This document shows positions 1-8,625 of a stretch of DNA of 64,000 nt, in pieces. Source of the DNA: Raineyella sp964402325 (GTDB lineage: Bacteria > Actinomycetota > Actinomycetes > Propionibacteriales > Propionibacteriaceae); assembly GCA_964402325.1 (NCBI GenBank), contig CAYOBI010000003.1, positions 1 to 64,000 of the forward strand, in the 5' to 3' direction. The position numbers and the translations under genes were made by a program. The notes under the pieces were generated by a model, which saw only the letters and a list, made by a program, of their open reading frames with translations, made no database searches and was not told the origin of the DNA. How positions within the stretch are numbered: position 1 is the first letter of the stretch; the number at the start of each line of letters is the position of its first letter.

Positions 1-1
1 C

Positions 2-175
2 GGCGCCGCCGCCGGCGGGGCGCCGGGCGGGCAGCAGACGCCGACCGCCGCACCCCAGCAGGCGCAGACCGCCGCCGAGGAACTGGCGGCCCGTGCCGAG
101 CAGCTCACCGGGCGACTGCCGCACCGGCTGCAGGACCAGGTCAACCAGTTCCTCCAGCAGCGGCCCAACCAGTGA
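2..175 (+). CDS. C-terminal end of an unrecognised protein (partial at left edge)
   Basis: Only the last 57 codons of a gene entering from the left edge are visible, ending in TGA. The visible part is Gly/Ala/Gln/Pro rich and then becomes a charged, probably helical stretch (EELAARAEQL, later QDQVNQFLQQ) that could be a short coiled coil. It is convergent with tsaD and probably shares a hairpin terminator with it. I do not recognise the family; low-complexity composition makes any assignment unsafe. Confidence 0.6.
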   Translation, partial: GAAAGGAPGGQQTPTAAPQQAQTAAEELAARAEQLTGRLPHRLQDQVNQFLQQRPNQ

Positions 176-207
176 CCGGGGAGCGAGTCAGTCGCCGCCC
201 ATGACCC

Positions 208-238
208 GGCGCCGGCCGGCCCTCAGGCGGCCGGCGCC
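208..238. terminator. Bidirectional hairpin spanning the tsaD stop codon
   Basis: An 11-bp perfect inverted repeat (GGCGCCGGCCG / CGGCCGGCGCC, loop 9 nt) lies between the two convergent genes. The loop contains the tsaD stop codon, so one arm is coding sequence for the last tsaD residues. There is no U tract, as is common for actinobacterial terminators. Confidence 0.5.
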
Positions 239-1284
239 ACGTACGGCTGGGAGACCGGCATGCCCGAGTCGGCGCCGAGCAGGATCGGCGAGGGCTTCGC
301 CCCGGACTCGATGATCTGCGCGCCGAGCACGGCGATCATCGCGCCGTTGTCGGTGCACAGCCCCGGACGGGGGCGGCGCAGGGTGATGCCGGCCGCCGCC
401 GTACGTTCCTCGAGCAGGCCACGCAGGCGGGAGTTCGCCGCGACGCCGCCGCCGAGCAGCAGGGTCTCGGCGCCGAAGTACTGGCAGGCGTCGACGGCCT
501 TGGCGGTGAGCACGTCGGCGACGGCCTCCTGGAAAGACGCGGCGACGTCGTCGACGGGGATCTCGCGGCCGGCGGCCTGTTCGGTCTCGACCCAGCGTGA
601 GACGGCGGTCTTGAGGCCCGAGAAGGAGAAGTCGAACCGGTGCTTCGCCAGGTCGTGCCGGGCGGTCAGCCCGCGCGGGAACCGGATCGCGGTCGGGTCG
701 CCCTGCTGGGCGGCCCGGTCGATCACCGGTCCGCCGGGGTAGGGCAGGCCGAGCACCCGGGCCACCTTGTCGTACGCCTCGCCGGCGGCGTCGTCGATGG
801 TGGTGCCGACCTCCTCGAGGTCGCCGGCCAGGCTGCCGACCCGCAGCAGCGAGGTGTGCCCGCCGGAGACCAGCAGCGCCATCGTCGGCGAGGCGGGGTC
901 CAGCGGGCCGTGTTCGAGCAGGTCGACGGCGACGTGGCCGACCAGGTGGTTCACCCCGTAGAGCGGCTTGTCCCAGGCCAGCGACAGCGCCTTGGCGGCG
1001 GAGATGCCGACGGCGAGGGCGCCCATCAGCCCGGGGCCGGAGGTGACGGCGATGCCGTCGAGGTCCTCGGGCGCCACCCCCGACGTCTCGAACGCGCGCC
1101 GCAGCGCGGGGACGATCGCCTGCAGGTGGGCGCGGGAGGCGACCTCGGGCACCACGCCGCCGAAACGTACGTGTTCCTCGACGGAGCTGGCGACCTCGTT
1201 GGCGAGCAGTTCGGTGCCGCGGACGATGCCGACACCGGTCTCGTCGCAGGACGACTCGATACCGAGGACAAGCGGTCCGGTCAT
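223..1284 (-). CDS. tsaD: tRNA N6-adenosine threonylcarbamoyltransferase TsaD
   Basis: TsaD transfers the threonylcarbamoyl group from TC-AMP to A37 of ANN-decoding tRNAs (t6A), working with TsaB and TsaE in the cytoplasm. The 353-residue product has the usual length. It opens with the ASKHA-fold strand LVLGIESSCDETG and carries the metal-binding HxxGH motif (HLVGH, residues 113-117), the SGGHT nucleotide loop and a C-terminal DNGAMIA metal motif. Its ATG overlaps the rimI stop by 4 bp (ATGA), so it is the last gene of a translationally coupled tsaE-tsaB-rimI-tsaD operon. Confidence 0.97.
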   Translation of the reverse strand: MTGPLVLGIESSCDETGVGIVRGTELLANEVASSVEEHVRFGGVVPEVASRAHLQAIVPALRRAFETSGVAPEDLDGIAVTSGPGLMGALAVGISAAKALSLAWDKPLYGVNHLVGHVAVDLLEHGPLDPASPTMALLVSGGHTSLLRVGSLAGDLEEVGTTIDDAAGEAYDKVARVLGLPYPGGPVIDRAAQQGDPTAIRFPRGLTARHDLAKHRFDFSFSGLKTAVSRWVETEQAAGREIPVDDVAASFQEAVADVLTAKAVDACQYFGAETLLLGGGVAANSRLRGLLEERTAAAGITLRRPRPGLCTDNGAMIAVLGAQIIESGAKPSPILLGADSGMPVSQPYVAPAA

Positions 1285-1829
1285 GCGTTCATTCCCTCCA
1301 GGTCGGGGCGGGTGGGATCAGGGATGGGTTCCGGGCGGGCCGGTTCCGGGCTGCGGAGGCCCGGCAGGGGCGGCAGGTCGGACTCGACCGGTGCGCTCAT
1401 CACCAGGGCGTCGGCGCCGGGGCCGTAGTAGTTCGGGCGGGTGTGCAGGGTGCTGAAGCCGCAGCCCCGGTAGAGGGCGATGGCGGGGGCGTTGTCGTGG
1501 CGCACCTCGAGGAGCACCTGCTCGACGCCGCGACCGCGCAGGTGCAGCAGGCCGGCGCGGACCAGGCCGCGGCCGACGCGCCGGCCGCGGGCGGCGGGGG
1601 CGACGACGACCCGCATCAGGTCGGCGGCGTCGAGGCCGACGAGGAAGGTGATCACGCCGAGCAGGGCGGGGTCGTCGTCGGGTTCGACGGCGACCAGCAC
1701 GATCCGGTCGGTGCCCTCGAGCTCGCCGCGCCAGGAGGTCGCGCTCCACTGCTCCCGGGGCGGGAAGCCGGCCTGTTCCAGGTCCAGGACGGCGGGCAGG
1801 TCGGCCGCCGTCGCGCGGCGCAGGATCAT
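1281..1829 (-). CDS. rimI: GNAT acetyltransferase RimI (ribosomal protein S18 alanine N-acetyltransferase family)
   Basis: This is a 182-residue single-domain GNAT enzyme. The acetyl-CoA loop is visible as VVVAPAARGRRVGRGL (R-x-x-G-x-G), followed by LLEVRHDNAPAIALYRGCGF, the typical last GNAT helix region. It sits between tsaB and tsaD with 4-bp overlaps on both sides, the classic position of rimI in actinobacterial t6A operons. S18 N-terminal acetylation is the family role; the substrate here cannot be read from sequence. A C-terminal Pro/Arg-rich tail of about 30 residues follows the domain. Confidence 0.9.
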   Translation of the reverse strand: MILRRATAADLPAVLDLEQAGFPPREQWSATSWRGELEGTDRIVLVAVEPDDDPALLGVITFLVGLDAADLMRVVVAPAARGRRVGRGLVRAGLLHLRGRGVEQVLLEVRHDNAPAIALYRGCGFSTLHTRPNYYGPGADALVMSAPVESDLPPLPGLRSPEPARPEPIPDPTRPDLEGMNA

Positions 1830-2506
1830 GCCCGCCCGATCGTCAGGCGCTTGTGGCTGACCAGGGCGGACTTGCGGGTGGTCGGCGCAACCGCATCGGG
1901 GCGGCGCAGGTACAGCGGCTGCTCCCCCGCCGACGGCAGCTGCAGGCCGACCCGGGCCAGCAGGCCGGGATCAATCGCGCGGGGGCCGTCGTCCGGGCGC
2001 CCGCGGTGCACCGACGGGTAGAGGTCGGCGCCGGGGCCGATCACCGGCAGGTCCGGCAGGGCGCCGGGGGCACTGACCTGCGGGTCACCGATCCGGGTGC
2101 CGTCGGCGGCGTACCGGGCCCAGTAGAGCTCCTTGCGGCGGGCGTCGGAGGCGACGACGAAGTCACCGGCGGGGCCCGCCTCGCCGGCATGGCCGTACGC
2201 CACGACGTCGAGGCTGCAGACGCCGTGCAGCGGGGTGTTCCCCGCCCAGGCCAGGGTCTCGGCGGTGGTGATGCCGACCCGCAGGCCGGTGAACGGGCCG
2301 GGGCCGAGGCCCACCACGAGGTGGGTGAGGTCGGACAGGGTGGCCCCGGCCTCGGCCAGCGCCTCACGGATCCACACGGTGAGGTGCTCGACATGTGCGC
2401 GCCGGTCGGCGTCGCGGCGGACCGCGAGGACCTGGTCGCCGGACGCGACGCCGACGCACATGTCGGTGGACGTGTCGATCGCCAGGACGAGGGGGGTGTC
2501 GGTCAT
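1826..2506 (-). CDS. tsaB: t6A synthesis partner TsaB
   Basis: TsaB is the catalytically inactive ASKHA paralogue of TsaD that nucleates the TsaB-TsaD-TsaE complex. The 226-residue product starts at MTDTPLVLAIDTST; the reading frame extends further upstream but only into Arg/Pro-rich translation that overlaps tsaE, so this ATG is chosen. The conserved GLGPGPFTGLRVGI segment identifies the family. Its start overlaps the tsaE stop by 4 bp (ATGA) and its stop overlaps rimI. Confidence 0.95.
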   Translation of the reverse strand: MTDTPLVLAIDTSTDMCVGVASGDQVLAVRRDADRRAHVEHLTVWIREALAEAGATLSDLTHLVVGLGPGPFTGLRVGITTAETLAWAGNTPLHGVCSLDVVAYGHAGEAGPAGDFVVASDARRKELYWARYAADGTRIGDPQVSAPGALPDLPVIGPGADLYPSVHRGRPDDGPRAIDPGLLARVGLQLPSAGEQPLYLRRPDAVAPTTRKSALVSHKRLTIGRA

Positions 2507-3477
2507 GCGCGCGTGCCTCCGGTGGGAGTGACGGATTCGATCTGGCGGTGCAGCCGGGCCCAGCGCTTGCCCTCGCCGCGGAAGAAGACGAAGCGGGTCT
2601 CGTCGGTGGGGTCGCCGGACCGCTCGATGGACATCAGCAGGCGGTCGCTGTTGAGCTGCTCGGCCAGGCCCTCGCCCCACTCGACCAGGGTGACGGCGTC
2701 GGTGGCCGTCTCGTCCAGGTCGAGGTCGTCGAGTTCGTCGGCGTCACCCAGACGGTACGCGTCGACGTGCACCAGGGTGGGGCGGCCGGCCGCGGCCCGG
2801 TGCACCCGGGACAGCACGAACGTCGGGGAGACCACCGGCCCCTCGACGCCGAGGCCGGCGCCGAGCCCCTGGGTGAAGGTCGTCTTGCCGGCGCCCAGTC
2901 CGCCCTTGGCGATGATCAGGTCGCCGGGGCGGACGACGCGGGAGACCCACTCACCCAGCCGCACCATCTCGTCGGCCGTCGGCACCTCGAAGGCCACCGG
3001 GAGTTCCCGGCCGACCTGGAGCATCAGGTCACCGCGGGAGAGCACGTCGTAGCCGAGCTTGCGCCACCAGGCGAGCAGCTCGGGGAACTCGACCCGGACC
3101 CCGAGCTGAGCGAAGGTGCAGCCGCGCAGCGCGGACAGCTCCTCGGCCAGCTCGATCATCTGGGTGGCGATGCCGTGCCGCTGGAACTCGGGGTGCACGC
3201 TGACCCGGTGCCAGGTCGCCACCGCCGACGGCGTGTCGGTGGAGGCGTCGACCCCCATCCCGACCAGCACGGCACCGGCCGGGCGGCCGTCGACGCGGGC
3301 GATGATGCCGAAGCCGTCCCGCAGCGCCCGGGCCACCGACGACTCGGTCTCGGACAGGCCGGCGGGCGGCGGACCGGCCGCCCGGCGGGCACCGAAGGCC
3401 GCATGGATGACCTCCACCAGCGCCGGAGCGTCGGACTCCTCCGCCAGGGCGAGGTCGAGCTCGTGCTCAGCACTCAT
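2503..3477 (-). CDS. tsaE: Fused GNAT acetyltransferase - TsaE ATPase
   Basis: The 324-residue product is about twice the length of a plain TsaE. Residues 1 to about 158 are a GNAT fold (acetyl-CoA loop RVSVHPEFQRHGIATQMI, 91-108; AWWRKLGYD near 136-144). Residues from about 162 are TsaE: Walker A GGLGAGKT (192-199), then SPTFVLSRVH, HVDAYRL and a DAVTLVEWGEGL segment. TsaE drives turnover of the TsaBD complex in t6A synthesis. The acetyltransferase substrate is unknown. It heads the tsaE-tsaB-rimI-tsaD operon. The frame runs through both domains without interruption, so this is a genuine fusion rather than two genes. Confidence 0.93.
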   Translation of the reverse strand: MSAEHELDLALAEESDAPALVEVIHAAFGARRAAGPPPAGLSETESSVARALRDGFGIIARVDGRPAGAVLVGMGVDASTDTPSAVATWHRVSVHPEFQRHGIATQMIELAEELSALRGCTFAQLGVRVEFPELLAWWRKLGYDVLSRGDLMLQVGRELPVAFEVPTADEMVRLGEWVSRVVRPGDLIIAKGGLGAGKTTFTQGLGAGLGVEGPVVSPTFVLSRVHRAAAGRPTLVHVDAYRLGDADELDDLDLDETATDAVTLVEWGEGLAEQLNSDRLLMSIERSGDPTDETRFVFFRGEGKRWARLHRQIESVTPTGGTRA

Positions 3478-3593
3478 GGGTGACTCCTCTCGGTGCCCCG
3501 GCGTCGGGGACGCGGGGCACGGTGCCGGTCGGCGGACGGGACCACGAGGTCCCGTCCGCCCGACCGACCAACCATGCTAGCCGCGGCAACGGC

Positions 3594-5834
3594 TCAGTCG
3601 CGACGCCGACCGCGATCGCCGTACGAGCGACGCCCGCCGCCGTAGCGACGGCCGCCGCGCCGGCGCTCGGGCTGCTTGGGGGCGATCAGCTCCTCGTACG
3701 CGGCGTCCTCGATCGGCTCGGCGGAGGGCTTGCGGGCGCCGGTGGCGCGGTACAGCCACTCCTCGTCCGGGGTGGCCTCCTGCGGCTTGGCCTGCACACC
3801 CGCCTGCTGGGCCAGGCGGACCATCGACCGGCGCTGGTGCGGCAGGATCAGCGTCACCACGACGCCGTCGGTGCCGGCCCGGGCCGTACGACCCGCGCGG
3901 TGGGTGTAGTCGCGGGGATCGGCCGGCGGATCGACCTGGAGCACCAGACCGATGTCGTCGACGTGGATGCCGCGCGCTGCTACGTCGGTGGCGACCAGCA
4001 CGGGCACGGCGCCCTCCTTGAAGGCACCCATCACCCGGGCGCGGGCGCCTTGGGTCAGGCCGCCGTGCAGCGCACCGGCCATCACCCCGGCCTCGCGCAG
4101 CTGCCCGGCGATCCGGTCGGCACCCTTCTGGGTGCGGGCGAAGACGATGGTCCTGCCGTCCCGGTTGGCGAGTTCGGCGGTGACGGTGGCCTTGTGCTCG
4201 GGCTTGACCAGGACGAGATGGTGTTCCATCGTCGTCACGGTCGCCTGGGCGGAGTCGACCTCGTGGACGGTCGGCTCGTGCAGGTAGCGCTTCACCAGCC
4301 CGTCGACGCCCCGGTCGAGGGTCGCCGAGAACAGCAGCCGCTGACCGTCGGTCGGCGTCTCGTCGAGGATCCGGGTGACCTCGGGCAGGAAGCCCATGTC
4401 GGCCATCTCGTCGGCCTCGTCGAGCACCGAGACACGGATCTCGGACAGGTCCGCGGCACCCTGGTCGATCAGGTCGATCAGCCGGCCCGGGGTCGCCACG
4501 ATCACGTCGACGCCCCGCGACAGCGCGCGCCGCTGCGGGTCGTACGACATGCCGCCGGCGACCAGCAGGGACCGCATGCCGAGCGCCCGGGCGAGCGGGG
4601 ACAGCACGTCGGCCACCTGCATCGCGAGCTCACGGGTCGGCTCGAGGATGACGGCCTGCGGCTTGCGCATGTTGCCGTCCGGCAGCACGGTCTCCCGCAG
4701 CCGGGTCAGCAGCGGCAGGGTGAAGCCGAGGGTCTTGCCCGACCCGGTGCGGCCGCGGCCGAGCACGTCCTTGCCCGCCATCGCGTCGGGGATGGAGGCC
4801 TGCTGGATCGGGAACGGGTCGGTGATGCCCTTCTGGGCGAGCACGGCGACGAGTTCGGCCGGCACGCCGAGCTGGGCGAAGCCGTTGGCGCCGGTCACCG
4901 TCGAGGTGTCGACCTCGACGTCCTCGGCCTCCTGCCACTCCATCGTGTCCAGCGGGCCCTCGGCCTCGTCGTGGTCACGACGATCATGGTCATGACGGTC
5001 ATGGCCGTGGCCGCCACGCCGATCGTCGAAGCGCCGATCGTCACGCGGTCGATCCTCACGCGGGCGATCGTCACGGTAGCCGCCGCGGCGCTCGGAGCCA
5101 CGTCGGTCGCGGTCCTCGAACCGCCGGTCGTCCCGGCGGCGACGCGGGGCCTCGTCGCCCCAGCGCTCGCCGTCGACGGCGGCGTCGCGGCCCCAGGCCG
5201 CGCTGCGCGGCCGGTTCTCCTGGTAGGAGCTGCCCCCGCGGGGGTAGCCGCCCTTGCCGCGCCCCGCTCCGCCCTGGGGGCGACGGTCGTCACGGCCGTA
5301 CGGCTTGCGGGAACGGCCGTCGTCACGGCCCTCGCCCTCGCGGCGGCCGCGGTCGTCATCGCGGTCACGACGCCCGGCGGCGGCGCGACGGCGGTCCTCG
5401 CCGTACGAGCGGCCGTCACCCTGGTAGGCCTCGGGGCCCCGGTCGTTCCGGTCGCGGCGCGGGCCGCGGTCGTAGCCGCGCCCCTCGTAGCCGCGCCCCT
5501 CGGAGCTGCGCCCTTCGGAACGACGGTCCTGGTAGCCACGGTCCTGGGACCCGCGCTCCTGGTCACCACGACCCTGGTAACCACGGCTCTGGTAACCACG
5601 GCCCTCGGAGCGGGGGGCGCGATCACGGTCGTCGCCACGGCTCTGCGAGCGGTCGTCCCGGTCGTACGACCCGCGGCGATCGTCCCGCCGGTCGTCACGG
5701 CGGGCGGCCTCACCGCCGCGGTGCCGCGGGCCGTGGCCGCGGGCGGCCCGCTCCTCGGCGGACCAGCGCTTCTTGGGGGTGCCGTCGGCCTTGTGGCTCT
5801 TCGGCTTGCCGGCGGAGGAACCGCCGGAGGACAT
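3594..5834 (-). CDS. DEAD-box RNA helicase with long Arg/Asp/Gly-rich N-terminal extension
   Basis: The helicase core begins near residue 318 of 746: Q motif (FPIQQ), Walker A GRTGSGKT (361-368), DEAD box in VLDEADEMADMGF, SAT motif in LLFSATL, and motif VI HRAGRTARAG. It unwinds RNA with ATP, typically in ribosome assembly or cold adaptation. About 290 residues before the core are low-complexity (DDRR, RGYQ and RSEG repeats), and the tail is an RGG-type basic region (RRGGRRYGGG). I chose the ATG before SSGGSSAGK; a GTG eight codons upstream (5858) is an alternative. A possible start further upstream would add unsupported sequence. Monocistronic, with a 428-bp upstream region. Confidence 0.93.
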   Translation of the reverse strand: MSSGGSSAGKPKSHKADGTPKKRWSAEERAARGHGPRHRGGEAARRDDRRDDRRGSYDRDDRSQSRGDDRDRAPRSEGRGYQSRGYQGRGDQERGSQDRGYQDRRSEGRSSEGRGYEGRGYDRGPRRDRNDRGPEAYQGDGRSYGEDRRRAAAGRRDRDDDRGRREGEGRDDGRSRKPYGRDDRRPQGGAGRGKGGYPRGGSSYQENRPRSAAWGRDAAVDGERWGDEAPRRRRDDRRFEDRDRRGSERRGGYRDDRPREDRPRDDRRFDDRRGGHGHDRHDHDRRDHDEAEGPLDTMEWQEAEDVEVDTSTVTGANGFAQLGVPAELVAVLAQKGITDPFPIQQASIPDAMAGKDVLGRGRTGSGKTLGFTLPLLTRLRETVLPDGNMRKPQAVILEPTRELAMQVADVLSPLARALGMRSLLVAGGMSYDPQRRALSRGVDVIVATPGRLIDLIDQGAADLSEIRVSVLDEADEMADMGFLPEVTRILDETPTDGQRLLFSATLDRGVDGLVKRYLHEPTVHEVDSAQATVTTMEHHLVLVKPEHKATVTAELANRDGRTIVFARTQKGADRIAGQLREAGVMAGALHGGLTQGARARVMGAFKEGAVPVLVATDVAARGIHVDDIGLVLQVDPPADPRDYTHRAGRTARAGTDGVVVTLILPHQRRSMVRLAQQAGVQAKPQEATPDEEWLYRATGARKPSAEPIEDAAYEELIAPKQPERRRGGRRYGGGRRSYGDRGRRRD

Positions 5835-6262
5835 GGATGGGCGCGCGTTGTAGGGCACGGTGATGACTCGTTTCCGGACCTGAGGTCCTGACCTGATAGG
5901 CGCGTCATCATGATCGACTGTCACCCGGCTCCAGCGGGGCGACCCGGCGTTCCGGGGGTGGGACAACGTGCCCATGCGCCCGACACTGGGCGTCTACGTC
6001 CCGGACAGCGCTGCGCTGCCGGGTGATTCATGCTACATGACACACCCGCGCGTCCACGAATCGAGGCCCACGGCCCGGCACCGCCCTGCCCATCCTGCGG
6101 AACGAGGCCGCGACGCGGGGGCCACCACGGTTCCTAGACTGGAGCACGGGGTACGCGTCGTTCGCCCGCTCGTCATCCGACGTTGGGCCGCACGTCGACG
6201 TACGTCACCCTCCGGCCACCTGCCCCGCGCAGACTGGCCGAAGGACAACGAAAGGGCAGCAC
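5835..6262. other. Divergent intergenic region between helicase and glycosyltransferase
   Basis: This 428-bp region separates two divergent genes and must hold both promoters and the helicase 5' leader. An imperfect inverted repeat lies at about 6000-6023 (CCCGGACAGCGC with GCGCTGCCGGG). A TAGACT hexamer at about 6134 could be a -10 for the plus-strand gene, but no good -35 is paired with it. RNA helicase genes often have long regulated leaders; nothing here proves that. No coding signal was seen. Confidence 0.4.
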
Positions 6263-7399
6263 GTGCGGGTCGCGATCTTCACGGAATCCTTCCTCCCCGC
6301 CATCAACGGAGTCACCCACTCCGTGATGCGGGTGCTGGAGTACCTTCGCGACGAGGGCCACCAGGCCCTGGTCATCGCGCCCGCCAGCGGGGGTCGCGAA
6401 CCGTCGGAGTACGCCGGCTTCCCGGTCGTCCCGGTCGCCGCCGTCGGCCTGCCGGGCTACCACGACGTACGTGTCTCCGGCACCACCCAGCTGCGCCTGG
6501 AGCGCCTCCTGGAGGACTTCCACCCCGACGTGCTGCACCTGGCCGCGCCGATCGCCCTGGGCCACCGGGCCGCGCTGGCGGCGAACTGGCTCGGCATCCC
6601 GGTGGTGGCGATCTACCAGACCGACGTCCCCTCGTACGCCGCCCGGTACGGGTTCGCGGGCGCCGAGACGCTGCTGTGGTGGCGAGTCCGCCAGATCCAC
6701 TCCCAGGCCACGATGACGCTGGCCCCGTCGACCGCGTCGCGCAGCCAACTGGTCCGGCACAACGTCCCGCGGGTCGGCCTGTGGGGCCGGGGTGTGGACT
6801 CGGTACGGTTCGACCCGGCCAAGCGGGACGAGCAATGGCGCCACAGCGTCGCCCCGAACGGAGAGCGGATCATCGGCTGCGTCGGCCGGCTCGCGCCGGA
6901 GAAGCAGGTCGGTGACCTGCAGGTGCTGGCCGACCTGCCCGACGCCAAGCTGGTCATCGTCGGTGGCGGGCCGCTACGCGCCGACCTGGAGGCCTTCCTG
7001 CCGACCGCGCACTTCACCGGGCAGCTGACCGGCGAGGACCTGCCCCGGGTGATGGCGAGCATGGACGTGTTCGTCCACCCCGGCGAGCTGGAGACGTTCG
7101 GCCAGTCGATCCAGGAGGCGATGGCCTCCGGGCTGCCGGTGATCGCCCCGGCCAAGGGCGGCCCGATCGACCTGGTGAACTCCTCGCGCACCGGCTGGCT
7201 GTACCGGCCCGGCGACCTCGCCTCGATGCGCCGCCACGTCCGCGACCTGCTCGGCGACGACCGCAAGCGGGCCGCGTTCGCCACCGAGGCACGGCTGTCG
7301 GTACTGGACCGCACCTGGCACCGGCTGTGCGACGACCTGATGGGCCACTACGGCGAGGCGATCGCCGAGGTGGCCTCCCGCCAGCGGCTCAGCGCCTGA
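6263..7399 (+). CDS. GT4 family glycosyltransferase, MgtA/PimB-like mannosyltransferase
   Basis: The 378-residue GT-B protein opens with RVAIFTESFLPAINGVTHSV, the N-terminal signature of the MgtA / GDP-mannose-dependent alpha-mannosyltransferase group. The C-terminal Rossmann domain has the GRLAPEKQ loop and the E-x7-E donor motif region PGELETFGQSIQEAMASG. Such enzymes act at the inner membrane face on glycolipids or lipomannan precursors. The start is GTG, with AAAGGG about 6 nt upstream. It stands alone, so donor and acceptor are inferred only from family resemblance. Confidence 0.85.
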   Translation: MRVAIFTESFLPAINGVTHSVMRVLEYLRDEGHQALVIAPASGGREPSEYAGFPVVPVAAVGLPGYHDVRVSGTTQLRLERLLEDFHPDVLHLAAPIALGHRAALAANWLGIPVVAIYQTDVPSYAARYGFAGAETLLWWRVRQIHSQATMTLAPSTASRSQLVRHNVPRVGLWGRGVDSVRFDPAKRDEQWRHSVAPNGERIIGCVGRLAPEKQVGDLQVLADLPDAKLVIVGGGPLRADLEAFLPTAHFTGQLTGEDLPRVMASMDVFVHPGELETFGQSIQEAMASGLPVIAPAKGGPIDLVNSSRTGWLYRPGDLASMRRHVRDLLGDDRKRAAFATEARLSVLDRTWHRLCDDLMGHYGEAIAEVASRQRLSA

Positions 7400-7426
7400 C
7401 CCCGCACCGCCAGCGGGCACGCCGGC

Positions 7427-8599
7427 TCAGCCGCGCAGCTCCCGGGGCACCCGGGCGCCGATCCGGGTGACGATCTCGTAGCCGATGGTGCCGCACCAGC
7501 GGGCCCAGTCCGACGCGCTCGGCACCGCACCGTCCGGGTCGGCGGCGCCGAACAGCACCACCTCGTCGCCGATCTCCTCGACCGCCCCCGGGCCCAGGTC
7601 GACGATCATCTGGTCCATGCACACGCTGCCGCGCTGGTACACCCGCCGGCCCCCGGTGGCCAGCTCCAGCCGGCCGGCCCCGTGGCGCGGGATCCCGTCG
7701 GCGTAACCGAGCGGCACCAGGCCGAGCTCGGCCCCCTCCTCCGGCGCCCGCCAGCGGAAGCCGTACGACACGCCGGTCCCGGCGGCGACGTGCTTGCGGT
7801 TCACGAACCGGGCCCGCAGCGTCATCACCGGCGTCAGCGCGACCCCCGCGTCGGCGGCCATCGAGCCGTCGGCCGGGTCGATGCCGTAGCCGGCGATGCC
7901 GAGCCGGACCATCTCGAAGCGGCTCTCCGGGATGCTCAGCGCCGCCGCCGAGGCGGCGATGTGCCGGATCGGGATCTCCAGACCACCGGCCCGCGCTTCG
8001 GCGACGGCCCGGTCGAAGACCTCCAGCTGCGCCGCGTTTCCTGGATGGCCGACCTCGTCGGCACAGGCGAAGTGCGACCAGACCGCGACCACCTGGACCG
8101 CCCCGCCATGCTCGGCCCGCCGGGCCGCGGCGACGAGCGCCGGCCAGTCCTCCGGAAGGCAGCCGTTGCGGGACAGTCCGGTGTCGATCTTGAGGTGGAT
8201 CCGGGCGGTCCGCCCCGCGTGCCGGGCGGCGAGCACCACGGCCCGCACCTGGGCGGGGCTCTGCACCGACACGTCGACGTCGGCGTCGACCAGTGCGGTG
8301 GGGTCCTCGTCGGGCCCGTACAGCCAGCAGAACACCCGGCCGGTGTCGCCGGCGGCGCGCAGCGCGAGCGCCTCGGCCGGCACCGCGACCCCCAGCCAGG
8401 ACGCCCCGGCCTCCCGCGCCGCGCCGGCGCAGGCCAGCATCCCGTGCCCGTACGCGTCGGCCTTGACCACCATCATCACCTCGGCCGGCGCGACGGCGGC
8501 CCGGACGGCTGCGACGTTGGCGCGCAGGGCGTCGAGGTCGATCACGGCGCTGGCGGTCTGGGGATCGATGGTGGGCCCGGCGGAAGTCATGCCGGTCAT
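7427..8599 (-). CDS. alr: Alanine racemase
   Basis: This PLP enzyme interconverts L- and D-alanine for peptidoglycan. The 390-residue product has the PLP-lysine motif VVKADAYGHG (Lys46) in the N-terminal TIM barrel and the second catalytic tyrosine segment GVSYGFRW, followed by GSVCMDQMIVDLG in the C-terminal beta domain. The chosen ATG (MTGMTSAG) has a GGGG element 6-9 nt upstream; the open frame continues about 420 codons further but only as antisense-like Gly/Arg/Pro translation over nnrD. It follows nnrD by 26 bp, the usual actinobacterial order. Confidence 0.96.
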   Translation of the reverse strand: MTGMTSAGPTIDPQTASAVIDLDALRANVAAVRAAVAPAEVMMVVKADAYGHGMLACAGAAREAGASWLGVAVPAEALALRAAGDTGRVFCWLYGPDEDPTALVDADVDVSVQSPAQVRAVVLAARHAGRTARIHLKIDTGLSRNGCLPEDWPALVAAARRAEHGGAVQVVAVWSHFACADEVGHPGNAAQLEVFDRAVAEARAGGLEIPIRHIAASAAALSIPESRFEMVRLGIAGYGIDPADGSMAADAGVALTPVMTLRARFVNRKHVAAGTGVSYGFRWRAPEEGAELGLVPLGYADGIPRHGAGRLELATGGRRVYQRGSVCMDQMIVDLGPGAVEEIGDEVVLFGAADPDGAVPSASDWARWCGTIGYEIVTRIGARVPRELRG

Positions 8600-8625
8600 T
8601 CTGCCCCGTCCCTGTGACGGCAGGG

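Noticed and set aside
3480..5891. An 803-codon plus-strand open frame opposite the DEAD-box helicase
   Set aside because: The minus-strand frame encodes a complete helicase core with all motifs; the plus frame is Val/Ala/Gly-rich translation of antisense DNA with no domain and no ribosome site. Long antisense frames are expected at this G+C content.
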